64,000 bases of DNA from Intestinirhabdus alba. GTDB lineage: Bacteria > Pseudomonadota > Gammaproteobacteria > Enterobacterales > Enterobacteriaceae. Below the pieces are notes generated by a model that was given only the letters and a program-made list of their open reading frames with translations, did no database searches and was not told the origin of the DNA. The stretch lies in NCBI RefSeq assembly GCF_009711095.1, contig NZ_WMJZ01000016.1, positions 48,479 to 112,478 on the forward strand, in the 5' to 3' direction. Positions 1-10,079 of this stretch are shown here, piece after piece (the first letter of the stretch is position 1; each line of letters opens with the position of its first letter). The position numbers and the translations under genes are program-made.

Positions 1-4
1 AATC

Positions 5-80
<76 letters not shown>

Positions 81-180
81 TTAATCTTAGGCTTTCGCAC
101 CGCCGTCGCGTTACCGCTCTGCCTGCCATACGAAATTCTGCGATTGGGTGATGCTATTTTTTTACTGCTGCGGCAAATTC

Positions 181-256
<76 letters not shown>

Positions 257-358
257 TTAACCTTTTACTTTCAGGTAGTAACAGCGTCACACCCTGAAAT
301 TCAGCGATTAAACTTGCTGCTGTCGCACTTCGCATTTCTGCGTCGTTACGGGAGGCGC

Positions 359-386
359 ATTATACGAGAAATCCATTCGGCTGCAA
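359..386 (-). promoter_or_regulatory. Promoter of the tRNA-Gly operon
   Basis: On the minus strand a -35 TTGCAG (381-386) and a perfect -10 TATAAT (359-364) are 16 bp apart. The bases just after the -10 are GCGCC, a GC-rich discriminator typical of stable-RNA promoters under stringent control. The site is about 100 bp upstream of the second tRNA copy. Confidence 0.8.
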
Positions 387-667
387 GCCCCCAAACGATT
401 TTTTTCACGTTTTTTGGTTAAGTGCCGATTTAATCAGCAAACCCGGTAAAAAACGAGCAAAACGCCAGCAAACATGAGAAAAAACTTTTCTCTGCCTCGC
501 TGACGTAACAAAATCAGTGCTGCATCCTGCGTACAGAAAAGCATAGCAAGATGCGGGCGCAAAGTCATTAAACAGCCTGCGGCCCTCCGGCGAGCCGGGT
601 ACGGACGTTAGGGAAAGGGCCACGCGCCGCGGGAAATCAACGACACAACAGATTATCAGGGATCAAG
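387..667. other. Intergenic stretch without a recognised gene
   Basis: This stretch separates the tRNA-Gly promoter from the divergently oriented binding-protein gene. I see no coding frame with family features. It must hold the promoter of the downstream gene, but I could not identify a convincing -35/-10 pair. Confidence 0.5.
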
Positions 668-1408
668 ATGAAACAAAGCCTTCTCGTCATGCTTTTAGCC
701 GGCCTGGCTCTCCACGCCGTTCCAACGTCTGCCAGAACGCTCCATTTCGGCACCTCGGCCACCTATGAGCCATATGAATTCGTGGATGCCGCTAACCAGA
801 TTGTTGGCTTCGATATTGATATCGCCAACGCGGTTTGTAAGGAGATGCAGGCGAAGTGTACGTTCACTAACCAGAGCTTCGACAGCCTGATCCCCGGCCT
901 GCGCTTTAAAAAATTCGATGCGGTAATCGCCGGGATGGATATGACGCCCAAACGCGAGCAGCAGGTCTCCTTCAGCCAGCCCTACTATGAGGGGTTGTCA
1001 GCGGTAGTGGTTACTCGCAAAGGGGCCTATCACAGCTTTGCCGATCTGAAAGGCAAGAAGATCGGCCTGGAAAACGGCACCACCCACCAGCGCTATCTGC
1101 AGGATAAGCACAAGGAGATCGTCTCCGCCGCCTACGATAGCTACCTGAACGCCTTTACCGACCTGAAAAGCAATCGCCTTGAGGGCGTTTTTGGCGATGT
1201 TGCGGCGATCGGCAAATGGCTGAAGAACAATCCGGACTACGCCATTATGGACGAACGCGCCAAAGATCCTGAGTACTACGGCAAAGGGCTGGGAATTGCG
1301 GTACGCAAAGGCAATGACGCGCTGCTGCAGGAGATCAACGCCGCGCTCGACAAGGTGAAGGCCTCGCCGGAGTATGCGCAGCTGCAGGAGAAGTGGTTTA
1401 CGCCGTAA
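668..1408 (+). CDS. ArtI/ArtJ-like periplasmic arginine-type binding protein
   Basis: A 246-residue solute-binding protein of amino-acid ABC transporters (SBP_bac_3 family), secreted to the periplasm. Residues 1-22 form a signal peptide ending TSA before RTLHFG. The mature part shows family landmarks: EPYEFVD, GFDIDIANAVC, FDSLIPGL, DAVIAGMDMTP and QPYYEG near residues 30-110, and a second-lobe segment near 130-150. Length matches ArtI/ArtJ (about 243). No permease or ATPase gene is adjacent, so it presumably serves a transporter encoded elsewhere. Salmonella has an arginine-specific orphan binding protein in the same place (STM4351), which supports the arginine assignment. The ligand is inferred from that resemblance. 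Confidence 0.88.
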   Translation: MKQSLLVMLLAGLALHAVPTSARTLHFGTSATYEPYEFVDAANQIVGFDIDIANAVCKEMQAKCTFTNQSFDSLIPGLRFKKFDAVIAGMDMTPKREQQVSFSQPYYEGLSAVVVTRKGAYHSFADLKGKKIGLENGTTHQRYLQDKHKEIVSAAYDSYLNAFTDLKSNRLEGVFGDVAAIGKWLKNNPDYAIMDERAKDPEYYGKGLGIAVRKGNDALLQEINAALDKVKASPEYAQLQEKWFTP

Positions 1409-1522
1409 CGCAGCGTCCGGCGTAGGGTTGCGATACCGGAGCAGCGAGAGTCCGCTGACGCGCGTTCGCGCCCCAGCGCCGGAACAATAAAAAATCAATT
1501 AATTGATCGTCAGTTGAAAAGC

Positions 1523-1556
1523 AAAAAGAGGGAAAACCGCGGTTTTCCCTCTTTTT
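1523..1556. terminator. Bidirectional intrinsic terminator
   Basis: A perfect 34-bp palindrome centred on CCGCGG with A5 at its left and T5 at its right end lies between two convergent genes. Its arms are AAAAAGAGGGAAAACCG and the complement. It can end transcripts of the binding-protein gene on the plus strand and of orn on the minus strand. Confidence 0.85.
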
Positions 1557-1589
1557 CATCAATCTGGCGATGCCCTGCCGGGCCATCGT

Positions 1590-2135
1590 CTACAGCCTGA
1601 TAAAATGTTCACGATACCAGGCCAGCTCGGCCACCGACTCGCGAATATCATCCATCGCCTGGTGCGTGCCCCGCTTGGTAAAGCCGTCCAGAACTTCCGG
1701 CTTCCAGCGGCGAGCCAGCTCCTTCAGGGTGCTCACGTCCAGGTAGCGGTAGTGGAACCAGGCCTCCAGCTCGGGCATATAGGTAAACAGGAAACGGCGA
1801 TCCTGGGCGACGCTGTTGCCGCAGATCGGCGATTTGCCCGCCGGAACCCACTGCTTCAGAAAGGAAAGGGTCGCCAGCTCCGCTTCGCGCTCGCCCATTG
1901 TGCTGGCCTTCACCCGCTCCACCAGCCCGCTGCCGGTATGGGTACGAACGTTCCATTCGTCCATTAGCGCCAGCTGCGAATCCGGCTGGTGAACGGCAAT
2001 CGTCGGCCCTTCGGCCAGGATATTCAGTGAGGAATCCGTCACCAGCGTGGCGATTTCAATAATACGATCGCGCTCTGGATCCAAGCCCGTCATTTCCAGA
2101 TCGATCCAAATCAGATTGTTTTCATTGGCACTCAT
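1590..2135 (-). CDS. orn: Oligoribonuclease
   Basis: A 181-residue 3'-5' exoribonuclease of the DEDDh superfamily that degrades 2-5-nt RNA and pGpG to mononucleotides. The ExoI motif is [11 protein letters not shown] (D12, E14), and the C-terminal motif [12 protein letters not shown] supplies H158 and D163. The sequence is nearly identical to E. coli Orn. I chose the ATG at 2135 giving [10 protein letters not shown], because it matches the family start and length; a frame-extending ATG lies four codons upstream. The gene is convergent with the binding-protein gene and shares the terminator at 1523-1556. It is essential in E. coli. Confidence 0.97.
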   Translation of the reverse strand: MSANENNLIWIDLEMTGLDPERDRIIEIATLVTDSSLNILAEGPTIAVHQPDSQLALMDEWNVRTHTGSGLVERVKASTMGEREAELATLSFLKQWVPAGKSPICGNSVAQDRRFLFTYMPELEAWFHYRYLDVSTLKELARRWKPEVLDGFTKRGTHQAMDDIRESVAELAWYREHFIRL

Positions 2136-2161
2136 GCTATTTTCCACCCCTCATACGTGAC

Positions 2162-2304
2162 TATACCCGTCCTACTTCAAGTTGCATGTGCGTTAGCTGC
2201 GGGTTACTCGTCTCATCCATGAGACTCGCCCTGACGGGCCACCGCTGTACGGCGTTCAAAACGCACTGCGTTTTGTCCTGCAACTCGAATTATTTAGGGT
2301 ATAT
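2162..2304. repeat. ERIC element, variant with hairpin insert
   Basis: The left end TATACCCGTC..ACTTCAAGTTGCATG and right end TGCAACTCGAATTATTTAGG are the termini of an ERIC repeat. The core is replaced by two hairpins: GTCTCAT-CC-ATGAGAC (about 2210-2225) and CAAAACGC-ACT-GCGTTTTG (about 2259-2277). The element lies in the divergent orn/rsgA interval. The remaining 190 bp up to rsgA holds no gene I can support. Confidence 0.85.
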
Positions 2305-2495
2305 ACAAAAATCATCCATGCCGCCGTGCAACGTCAGCCGGGACAGAAATCCCCTGGCCACGCGGAACAACGTAGCCCGGATTTCGCAACGCGGCCGACG
2401 CCGGGGCAGCCTGAAGGATGAAGCGTATATATTCATCTAAGATTGCGTGTATCATAAATGTTTTGCCCGTCAGGGGCGACCAGGAGCCAGTACGA

Positions 2496-3548
2496 TTGAG
2501 TAAAAATAAACTCTCTAAGGGCCAGCAGCGCCGCGTGAACGCTAATCACCAGCGTCGTCTGAAAACGTCTAAAGAGAAGCCCGATTATGATGACAATCTG
2601 TTTGGCGAAACCGCTGAGGGCGTTGTCATTAGCCGTTTCGGCATGCATGCCGACGTGGAGTCCGCCGACGGCGACGTTCACCGCTGCAACATCCGCCGCA
2701 CTATCCGCTCGCTGGTCACCGGCGATCGCGTGGTCTGGCGGCCGGGCAAAGCGGCCGCCGTTGGGGTTAACGTCAAAGGGATCGTCGAGGCGGTACACGA
2801 GCGCACCTCAGTGCTGACCCGCCCGGACTTTTATGACGGCGTAAAGCCCGTCGCGGCGAATATCAATCAGATCGTCATTGTCTCCGCTATTCTGCCGGAG
2901 CTGTCGCTGAACATTATCGATCGTTATCTGGTGGCCTGTGAGACGCTGCAGGTGGAGCCGCTGCTGGTGCTGAATAAAACGGATCTGCTGGACGACGAGG
3001 GCCTGGCCTTCGTTAACGAGCAGATGGCTATCTACCGCGACATCGGCTATCGCGTTCTGCTGGTCTCCAGCCAGACGCAGGAAGGGCTGAAGCCGCTGGA
3101 AGAGGCGCTGACCGACCGCATCTCTATTTTCGCCGGGCAGTCGGGCGTGGGCAAGTCAAGCCTGCTGAACGCTCTGCTGGGCCTGCGGGAGGAGATCCTC
3201 ACCAACGATGTCTCCGATATCTCTGGCCTGGGCCAGCACACCACCACCGCCGCGCGGCTCTACCATTTTCCGCACGGCGGCGACGTGATTGACTCGCCGG
3301 GGGTGCGCGAATTCGGGCTGTGGCATCTGGAGCCGGAACAAATCACCCGCGGATTTGTCGAATTTCAGGACTATCTGGGCCACTGCAAATATCGCGACTG
3401 CAAGCATGACACCGATCCGGGATGCGCGATTCGGGAAGCGGTGGAGAGCGGGAAAATCGCGGAAAGCCGTTTCGAAAATTATCACCGGATCCTTGAAAGC
3501 ATGGCGCAGGTAAAGACACGTAAAAACTTTTCTGATACAGACGGCTGA
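2496..3548 (+). CDS. rsgA: Small ribosomal subunit biogenesis GTPase RsgA
   Basis: A 350-residue circularly permuted GTPase that assists late 30S maturation. An OB-fold comes first (about 1-105), then G motifs in permuted order: G4 LNKTD near 165, G1 GQSGVGKSS near 213, G3 DSPG near 258. A C-terminal zinc knuckle [14 protein letters not shown] follows. I chose the TTG at 2496 because it gives the family N-terminus ([12 protein letters not shown]) and exact E. coli length, and CAGGAG lies 10 bp upstream. An in-frame ATG at 2418 would add 26 unrelated residues. Confidence 0.97.
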   Translation: MSKNKLSKGQQRRVNANHQRRLKTSKEKPDYDDNLFGETAEGVVISRFGMHADVESADGDVHRCNIRRTIRSLVTGDRVVWRPGKAAAVGVNVKGIVEAVHERTSVLTRPDFYDGVKPVAANINQIVIVSAILPELSLNIIDRYLVACETLQVEPLLVLNKTDLLDDEGLAFVNEQMAIYRDIGYRVLLVSSQTQEGLKPLEEALTDRISIFAGQSGVGKSSLLNALLGLREEILTNDVSDISGLGQHTTTAARLYHFPHGGDVIDSPGVREFGLWHLEPEQITRGFVEFQDYLGHCKYRDCKHDTDPGCAIREAVESGKIAESRFENYHRILESMAQVKTRKNFSDTDG

Positions 3549-3806
3549 CGGATACGCTATGCGCCCAAAGCACACTCTTTTTTCAGGATCCGCACATCCA
3601 CGTTACCCTGCAAAATCTGCAGGCCTGCCCGGCATACTTTCGTCTGCGGGTGCGTTGGCGGCGTTTCCCTGCGGTTCATCCATAAGGCGTGCCTCCGGGA
3701 ACCGCCGCGATGCGGTATGCAGATCGGTTTCTGACAGCGCTGTCACCCGACGCCCTTCTGGAAACCAGGCCGCCGCCAGCCCACTGCAATGCGAATTATG
3801 TCAGAA

Positions 3807-3933
3807 TATACCCTAAATAATTCGAGTTGCAGGAAGGCGGCAAGCGAGCGAATCCCCGGGAGCATAGCAAACTATGTGACCGGGGTGAGAGAGCGCAGCC
3901 AACACACATGCAACTTGAAGTATGACGGGTATA
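3807..3933. repeat. ERIC element, canonical 127 bp
   Basis: A full-length ERIC repeat with TATACCCTAAATAATTCGAG at one end and the complement-type end CTTGAAGTATGACGGGTATA at the other. The central inverted repeat is AATCCCCGGGAGC..GTGACCGGGGTGAG. It lies between rsgA and psd. The preceding 258 bp (3549-3806) is GC-rich and shows no gene. Confidence 0.93.
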
Positions 3934-3982
3934 GCGCCCGCAGGATATCGTGTGGAACGACAAAAAAAGCCTGGAGGCTACC

Positions 3983-4951
3983 TTGTTAAACTCATTTAAA
4001 CTTTCGCTACAATACATTCTGCCAAAGCTGTGGCTCACTCGTCTGGCGGGCTGGGGCGCAAGCAAACGGGCAGGATGGCTGACTAAGCTGGTTATCGATC
4101 TGTTCGTAAAATACTACAAGGTCGATATGCGGGAGGCACAGAGACTGGACACCGCCAGCTATCGCACCTTCAATGATTTCTTCGTGCGCCCGCTGCGCGA
4201 CGAGGCGCGCCCGCTGAATACCGATCCGAACGTGCTGGTGATGCCGGCGGATGGCGTCATCAGCCAACTGGGGCACATCGAGCAAGATAAAATACTGCAG
4301 GCCAAGGGCCATAACTACAGCCTGGAAGCGCTGCTGGCGGGCAACTATCAGATGGCAGATCGCTTCCGCAACGGCACCTTCGTCACCACCTATCTCTCCC
4401 CGCGCGACTACCACCGGGTGCATATGCCGTGTAACGGCATTCTGCGCGAAATGATCTATGTACCGGGCGATCTCTTCTCCGTCAACCATCTCACCGCGCA
4501 GAACGTGCCGAACCTCTTCGCCCGCAACGAGCGTGTCATTTGCCTGTTCGATACCGAATTTGGTCCGATGGCGCAAATTCTGGTGGGTGCCACCATTGTT
4601 GGCAGTATCGAAACCGTCTGGGCCGGCACCGTTACGCCGCCGCGTGAAGGGATAATTAAGCGCTGGACCTGGCCTGCGGGCGAAAGTGAGGGTGCCGTCG
4701 CGCTGCTGAAGGGCCAGGAGATGGGCCGCTTCAAGCTGGGTTCAACGGTGATCAACCTCTTTGCGCCGGGTAAAGTAAACCTGCCCGCGTCGTTACAGAG
4801 CCTGTCGGTAACGAAAATCGGCCAGCCGTTGGCAACCGCCAGCGAAGCCTTCGTCACGCCTGAGGCCGGGCCAGCGCCGCTGCCGGAAGCGGAAATTAGC
4901 GCCGAGCTTGAGGCCAGCCCGCTGGTCGACGACGGTAAAGCGCCTAACTGA
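3983..4951 (+). CDS. psd: Phosphatidylserine decarboxylase proenzyme
   Basis: A 322-residue pyruvoyl enzyme that converts phosphatidylserine to phosphatidylethanolamine at the inner membrane. The self-cleavage site LGST lies in [11 protein letters not shown] near residues 252-255; cleavage makes the alpha chain start with the pyruvoyl group. The catalytic His region [12 protein letters not shown] is present near 140. The start is the TTG at 3983, with GGAGG 6-10 bp upstream, giving the family start [14 protein letters not shown] and exact family length. It is followed 89 bp downstream by mscM, as in E. coli, where the two are co-transcribed. The last 35 residues are a variable acidic tail. 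Confidence 0.97.
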   Translation: MLNSFKLSLQYILPKLWLTRLAGWGASKRAGWLTKLVIDLFVKYYKVDMREAQRLDTASYRTFNDFFVRPLRDEARPLNTDPNVLVMPADGVISQLGHIEQDKILQAKGHNYSLEALLAGNYQMADRFRNGTFVTTYLSPRDYHRVHMPCNGILREMIYVPGDLFSVNHLTAQNVPNLFARNERVICLFDTEFGPMAQILVGATIVGSIETVWAGTVTPPREGIIKRWTWPAGESEGAVALLKGQEMGRFKLGSTVINLFAPGKVNLPASLQSLSVTKIGQPLATASEAFVTPEAGPAPLPEAEISAELEASPLVDDGKAPN

Positions 4952-5040
4952 GACTCTTCGGGCCGCTTCAGAGCGCCGCTTCTTAATGAGGAGCCAACGC
5001 TCAGGCGGCCTGCGGAATAACGCTTTGAGGGATTGCTGAC

Positions 5041-8000
5041 GTGCGCCTGATTAACATTTTTCTGCTGGCCTGGTGTCTCAGCCAGGGGGCTTACGCCGCG
5101 ACGGCTCCTGACGCCAGGCAGATCGCCCAGGAGCTGGAGCAGGTGAAGAGCACGAAGCCCGCCCAGCCGGAGGTTGTGGAGGCGCTTCAGTCCGCCCTCA
5201 ACGCGCTTGAGGAGCGCAAAAACTCCCTTGAGCGCGCTCGTCAGTATCAACAGGTTATTGACCACTTTCCTGAACTCTCGGCCACGCTGCGCGCGCAGCT
5301 CGACGGCCTTCCCGACGAGCCGCGCAGCGTGCCGCCGGACATGACCCCCGATGCGCTCAGCCAGGAGAGCCTGCAGGTCAGCAGCCAACTGCTGGAGAAA
5401 AGCCGCCAGGCCCAGCAGGAGCAGGAGCGCGCCCGGGAGATTGCGGATTCGCTAAGCCAGCTCCCACAGCAGCAAACCGATGCCCGCCGCCAGCTAAACG
5501 AAATTGAACGCCGCCTGGGCACGGCGGCCAGCAGCACGCCGCTCGGCCAGGCGCAGAATTACGCCATGCAGGCGGAATCCGCCAGGCTGAAAGCGCTGGT
5601 AGACGAGCTTGAGCTGGCGCAGCTTTCCGCCAACAATCGCCAGGAGCTGGCGCGTATGCGCTCAGAGCTGGCGCAGAAGCAGAGCCAGCAGCTTGACGCC
5701 AGACTGCAGGCGCTGCGCAACCAGTTGAACAGCCTGCGCCAGCGCGAAGCGGAGCGGGCGCTGGAGAGCACCGAGCTGCTGGCGGAAAACAGCCCCGATC
5801 TGCCGCCGGATATCGTGGCGCAGTTTAAGGTCAACCGCGAACTGTCGGCGGCCCTCAACCAGCAGGCGCAGCGCATGGATCTGGTGACCTCCCAGCAGCG
5901 GCAGGCCACCGCTCAGACGCTACAGGTGCGCCAGGCGTTGAACACCCTGCGCGAGCAGTCGCAGTGGCTCGGCTCCTCTAACCTGCTCGGCGAGGCGCTG
6001 CGCGCCCAGGTGGCGCGGCTCCCCGAAACGCCGAAGCCCCAGCAGCTGGACACCGAAATGGCGCAGCTGCGCGTTCAGCGCCTGCGCTATGAGGATCGGC
6101 TGAACAAACAGCCCCAGCTGCGCCAGCTCCGCCGGGCGGACGGCCAGCCGCTGACCGCCGAGCAGAACCGTATCCTGGAGGCGCAGCTGCGCACCCAGCG
6201 CGAGCTGCTGAACTCGCTGCTGCAGGGCGGCGACACGCTGCTCCTGGAGCTGACCAAGCTGAAGGTTTCCAACAGCCAGCTGGAAGACGCCCTGAAGGAG
6301 GTGAACGAAGCCACCCACCGCTACCTGTTCTGGACCTCCGACGTCCGGCCAATGACCCTCGCCTGGCCCCTTGAGATCGTGCAGGATCTCCGCCGCCTGA
6401 TCTCGCTCGATACCGTCAGCCAGCTGGGGAAAGCCGGGGTAATGATGCTCACCAGCAAAGAGACGCTGCTTCCGCTGTTCGGGGCGCTGATTCTGGTGGG
6501 CTTCAGCATCTACTCGCGCCGCTATTTCACCCGCTTCCTGGCGCGCTCGGCCGCCCGGGTCGGTAAGGTGACCCAGGATCACTTCTGGCTGACGCTGCGC
6601 ACCGTCTTCTGGTCGATCCTGGTGGCCTCCCCACTGCCGGTGCTGTGGATGACGCTCGGCTACGGGCTGCGCGAGGCGTGGCCTTATCCGCTGGCGGTGG
6701 CCATCGGCGACGGCGTTACCGCAACGGTGCCGCTGCTGTGGGTCGTGATGATCTGCGCCACCTTCGCCCGCCCCGACGGCCTGTTTATCATCCACTTCAA
6801 CTGGCCCCGCAGCCGCGTCTTGCGCGCCATGCGCTATTACCTGATGAGCATCGGGCTTATCGTGCCGCTGATCATGGCGCTGATCATGTTCGATAACCTT
6901 AACGATCGGGAGTTCTCCGCCTCGCTCGGCCGCCTGTGCTTTATGCTCATCTGCGGAGCGCTGGCGCTGGTCACCCTGAGCCTGAAAAAAGCGGGAATAC
7001 CGCTGTGGCTCGATAAAGAGGGCAACGGCGATAATATGCTTAACAGCATATTGTGGAACATGCTGATCGGCGCGCCGCTGATTGCCATCCTCGCGGCGGC
7101 GATCGGCTATCTGGCAACCGCCCAGGCGCTGCTGGCACGGCTGGAAACCTCCGTCGCCATCTGGTTCCTGCTGCTGGTTATTTACCATATTATCCGCCGC
7201 TGGATGCTGATCCAGCGGCGACGGCTGGCGTTCGATCGCGCCAAGCATCGCCGGGCGGAAATGTTGGCCCAGCGCGCGCGCGGCGAAGAAGACGCGCTCC
7301 ATACCAGCAGCCTGGAAGGCACCGTGGAAATAGATGAGAGCGAAGTGGATCTCGACGCCATCAGCGTGCAGTCGCTGCGGCTGGTGCGCTCGATTCTGAT
7401 GCTTATCGCTCTGGTGTCGGTTATCGTGCTGTGGTCGGAGATCCACTCCGCCTTCGGCTTCCTGGAGAATATCTCGCTATGGGACGTCACCTCGACGGTG
7501 CAGGGCGTGGAAAACCTGGAGCCGATCACGCTGGGCGCGGTGCTGATTGCCATTCTGGTGTTTATCATCACCACCCAGCTGGTGCGCAACCTGCCCGCCC
7601 TGCTGGAGCTGGCGCTGCTGCAGCACCTGGATCTGACGCCGGGCACCGGTTACGCCATTACCACGATAACCAAATACCTGCTGATGCTGATTGGCGGGCT
7701 GGTGGGCTTCTCGATGATCGGCATCGAATGGTCGAAGCTGCAGTGGCTGGTCGCCGCGCTCGGCGTCGGCCTCGGCTTTGGCCTGCAGGAGATTTTCGCC
7801 AACTTTATCTCCGGCCTGATTATCCTGTTTGAAAAGCCTGTCCGCATTGGCGACACGGTCACCATTCGCGACCTCACCGGCAGCGTGACGAAGATCAACA
7901 CCCGCGCCACGACCATCAGCGACTGGGATCGCAAAGAGATTATCGTGCCGAATAAGGCGTTTATTACCGAACAGTTTATCAACTGGTCGCTGTCTGATTC

Positions 8001-8367
8001 GGTCACCCGCGTGGTGCTGACCATCCCGGCCCCCGCCGACGCCAACAGCGAAGAGGTAACGCAGATCCTGCTGACCGCCGCCCGGCGCTGCTCGCTGGTC
8101 ATCGATAATCCGCAGCCGGAGGTTTTTCTCGTCGACCTGCAGCAGGGGATTCAGCTCTTTGAGCTGCGCATCTATGCCGCTGAAATGGGCCATCGGATGC
8201 CGCTGCGCCATGAGATCCACCAGCTGATCCTGGCCGGCTTCCGCGAGCACGGCATCGATATGCCGTTCCCGCCGTTCCAGATGCGGCTGGAGAGCCTGAA
8301 CGGCAGGCAGACGGGGAAAACGCTGGCTTCCGCCGGTCGGGGGCGGCGTCCGGCGGGAAGTTTATAA
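5041..8367 (+). CDS. mscM: Miniconductance mechanosensitive channel MscM
   Basis: A 1108-residue MscS-superfamily channel (E. coli YjeP, 1107 residues) that opens under membrane tension to release osmolytes. A signal peptide ends at GAYA (residues 1-19). A long periplasmic coiled-coil region rich in Gln, Glu and Arg follows (about 20-430), then about eleven membrane segments (about 475-930). The MscS pore and beta domain follow, with GVGLGFGLQEIFANFISG and FEKPVRIGDTVTIRDLTG near 910-960. The start is a GTG with GAGGG 9 bp upstream. It lies directly after psd in the same direction. Confidence 0.96.
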   Translation: MRLINIFLLAWCLSQGAYAATAPDARQIAQELEQVKSTKPAQPEVVEALQSALNALEERKNSLERARQYQQVIDHFPELSATLRAQLDGLPDEPRSVPPDMTPDALSQESLQVSSQLLEKSRQAQQEQERAREIADSLSQLPQQQTDARRQLNEIERRLGTAASSTPLGQAQNYAMQAESARLKALVDELELAQLSANNRQELARMRSELAQKQSQQLDARLQALRNQLNSLRQREAERALESTELLAENSPDLPPDIVAQFKVNRELSAALNQQAQRMDLVTSQQRQATAQTLQVRQALNTLREQSQWLGSSNLLGEALRAQVARLPETPKPQQLDTEMAQLRVQRLRYEDRLNKQPQLRQLRRADGQPLTAEQNRILEAQLRTQRELLNSLLQGGDTLLLELTKLKVSNSQLEDALKEVNEATHRYLFWTSDVRPMTLAWPLEIVQDLRRLISLDTVSQLGKAGVMMLTSKETLLPLFGALILVGFSIYSRRYFTRFLARSAARVGKVTQDHFWLTLRTVFWSILVASPLPVLWMTLGYGLREAWPYPLAVAIGDGVTATVPLLWVVMICATFARPDGLFIIHFNWPRSRVLRAMRYYLMSIGLIVPLIMALIMFDNLNDREFSASLGRLCFMLICGALALVTLSLKKAGIPLWLDKEGNGDNMLNSILWNMLIGAPLIAILAAAIGYLATAQALLARLETSVAIWFLLLVIYHIIRRWMLIQRRRLAFDRAKHRRAEMLAQRARGEEDALHTSSLEGTVEIDESEVDLDAISVQSLRLVRSILMLIALVSVIVLWSEIHSAFGFLENISLWDVTSTVQGVENLEPITLGAVLIAILVFIITTQLVRNLPALLELALLQHLDLTPGTGYAITTITKYLLMLIGGLVGFSMIGIEWSKLQWLVAALGVGLGFGLQEIFANFISGLIILFEKPVRIGDTVTIRDLTGSVTKINTRATTISDWDRKEIIVPNKAFITEQFINWSLSDSVTRVVLTIPAPADANSEEVTQILLTAARRCSLVIDNPQPEVFLVDLQQGIQLFELRIYAAEMGHRMPLRHEIHQLILAGFREHGIDMPFPPFQMRLESLNGRQTGKTLASAGRGRRPAGSL

Positions 8368-8386
8368 GCCCCGGCAACAGGGATAA

Positions 8387-8491
8387 TTACGGACAGAGCT
8401 GGTAGCGGAAGATAAAGCGCCACGGCCAGAATCCCATGAGCGCGGCCGCAGTGGCATATTGCCAGACGGCGCGCTGATGTCTCCATACCAT
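8387..8491 (-). pseudogene. Possible C-terminal remnant of a small membrane protein
   Basis: A short minus-strand frame encodes 34 residues from an ATG at 8491 to a stop at 8387: MVWRHQRAVWQYATAAALMG, then FWPWRFIFRYQLCP. It looks like the last membrane helix and tail of an inner-membrane protein. In E. coli the small membrane protein gene yjeO lies in this interval together with yjeM and yjeN, so a decayed yjeO is a reasonable guess. I cannot confirm it without alignment. The frame is closed just upstream by a stop. Confidence 0.25.
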
Positions 8492-8594
8492 CGCGTAGAG
8501 AGTACTATCTTAGCGCCAACAGGCGAGCCGCAGCCATTCAGATAAGAGAGATAATATGGCGAACGGGCCGCCAGCTTCTGCCGCAGGCGGGAGA

Positions 8595-9572
8595 TCAGGC
8601 GCGGTCGACGCTAAAAGCGATCACCTCGGAGAGGCGGTCGGCCCCCAGCGCCAGCATAATCAGCCGATCGACCCCCAGCGCCACCCCGGAGCAGTCCGGT
8701 AATCCTACCCTCAGCGCCTCCAGCAGATTGTTATCGATCGGCTGCTGGGGCAGGCCGCGCGCGGCGCGCTTGCGGTTGTCCTGCTCAAAGCGCTGCTGCT
8801 GCTCTCTGGCGTCCGTCAGCTCATGGAAGCCGTTCGCCAGCTCAATGCCCTTATAATACACCTCGAAGCGTTCGGCAACGCGGTGATCTTCGGTGCTAAT
8901 CTGCGCCAGCGACGCCTGGCTTGCCGGGAAATGGTAGACGAAGGTCGGCTTATCTTTACCAATGTGCGGCTCCACGCCCATCGTAAACAGCAGCTGCAGC
9001 AGCGTATCGCGATCGTCTTCATTATCGGCAATGTTGCTCAGGTTCAGCTTCGCCGCCGCCTCGCGCAGTACGGTTTTATCCGCTGACAGCGGGTCGACCT
9101 CCAGATGGCGCTGGAACGCCTGCTGGTAGGAGAGGCTCTCCGCCGGCTGGCACTCAAGCACCTGCTGTAGCAGATCGTCCACCTCATTCATCAGCCGGTA
9201 CATGTCATAGTGCGGGCGATACCACTCAAGCAGGGTAAATTCCGGATTGTGATGACGCCCCATCTCTTCATTGCGAAAGCTACGGCACAGCTGGAAGACC
9301 GGGCCGCAGCCCGCCGCCAGCAGGCGCTTCATATGATATTCCGGGCTGGTCATCAAATAGAGAGTCATCCCCTGAGAGTGGCCGGGGCCGACGAAACGTG
9401 TCTCAAACGGGAACAGATTGATGTCTGTAACCGTCGCCTGGCTCATGCAGGGCGTCTCAACCTCCAGCACGCCACGATCGCTAAAGAAACGGCGAATCTC
9501 CGTCATAATTGCCGCTCGTTTTAACAGGACAGGAATGGACGCGCTCGGCTGCCAGGTTGCCGTTTCGCTCAT
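8595..9572 (-). CDS. epmA: Elongation factor P--(R)-beta-lysine ligase
   Basis: A 325-residue class II lysyl-tRNA-synthetase paralogue (PoxA/YjeA/GenX). It activates (R)-beta-lysine with ATP and attaches it to Lys34 of EF-P. Class II motifs are visible: motif 2 [20 protein letters not shown] near 100-120, and motif 3 [15 protein letters not shown] near 300. The anticodon-binding domain of true LysRS is missing, as expected. I chose ATG 9572 ([14 protein letters not shown]), which matches the family start; an upstream ATG would add 24 unsupported residues. Its target gene efp and the partner aminomutase epmB lie 6-8 kb away. Confidence 0.96.
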   Translation of the reverse strand: MSETATWQPSASIPVLLKRAAIMTEIRRFFSDRGVLEVETPCMSQATVTDINLFPFETRFVGPGHSQGMTLYLMTSPEYHMKRLLAAGCGPVFQLCRSFRNEEMGRHHNPEFTLLEWYRPHYDMYRLMNEVDDLLQQVLECQPAESLSYQQAFQRHLEVDPLSADKTVLREAAAKLNLSNIADNEDDRDTLLQLLFTMGVEPHIGKDKPTFVYHFPASQASLAQISTEDHRVAERFEVYYKGIELANGFHELTDAREQQQRFEQDNRKRAARGLPQQPIDNNLLEALRVGLPDCSGVALGVDRLIMLALGADRLSEVIAFSVDRA

Positions 9573-9749
9573 GGTGATTTCTCCGATTGCTAACAAGGGC
9601 ACGAAGTCTACTCGCAACCTGGCGGCGAAACAAATTTTGCCCACCCGCTGATAAATGTGATCTGACGCATTAAAAAACTGCCAGGCGGTGGTTTAGTAAT
9701 TAATTTAACCATAAACAGCGTAAATTCACGGCGTTAGCGCACCAAAAAA

Positions 9750-9791
9750 ATCGAACACGTCAAATTTCATCTACCTCCCTCACACTATACT
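9750..9791 (+). promoter_or_regulatory. frd promoter with FNR-like site
   Basis: A -10 TATACT lies at 9786-9791 and the sequence AATCGAACACGTCAAATT lies around 9749-9766, centred near -41 of the predicted start. This corresponds in position and context to the FNR site of the E. coli frd promoter (AATCGATCTCGTCAAATT). Anaerobic activation by FNR is therefore inferred. The match to the FNR consensus is only partial. The leader of about 280 nt to frdA is lengthened by an ERIC element. Confidence 0.55.
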
Positions 9792-9845
9792 CATGTACCC
9801 ATAAAGGAGCAGTGGAAACGCATTCGCGATCCGCACGTTTCAGGA

Positions 9846-10033
9846 ATACCTGACCTAAATCATTCGAAGTGCATGAAGGCGGCAGGCGAGCACCTCCACG
9901 GGAGCGTAACGCACCCGGTGACCGGGGGAGCAATAAATCGGCCGAAAACCGATTTGCCCGTCGCCAGGCTATGATCCGTCAAGGCGAGTAACCCAAAGCC
10001 AACGTACATGCCGTTTGAAGTATGGCGGGTATA
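9846..10033. repeat. ERIC element, enlarged variant in the frd leader
   Basis: Degenerate ERIC ends are recognisable: ATACCTGACCTAAATCATTCG on the left and GTTTGAAGTATGGCGGGTATA on the right. The centre is enlarged to 188 bp and contains the hairpin AAATCGG-CCGAAAA-CCGATTT (about 9933-9954). It lies between the frd promoter and the frdA start, so it should be transcribed as part of the frd leader mRNA. Confidence 0.75.
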
Positions 10034-10079
10034 GCTGATTCTGCGCGATGGCGGAATAACAACTATCTGGAGGAATGTC

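Noticed and set aside
2162..3933. Possible CRISPR or other regular repeat array
   Set aside because: The repeats are scattered ERIC elements without regular spacing or unique spacers, and no cas gene is present.
5920..7446. 508-residue minus-strand reading frame inside mscM
   Set aside because: It has no family motif, is rich in His, Gln and Arg as typical of antisense frames of GC-rich genes, and mscM on the other strand is intact and conserved.
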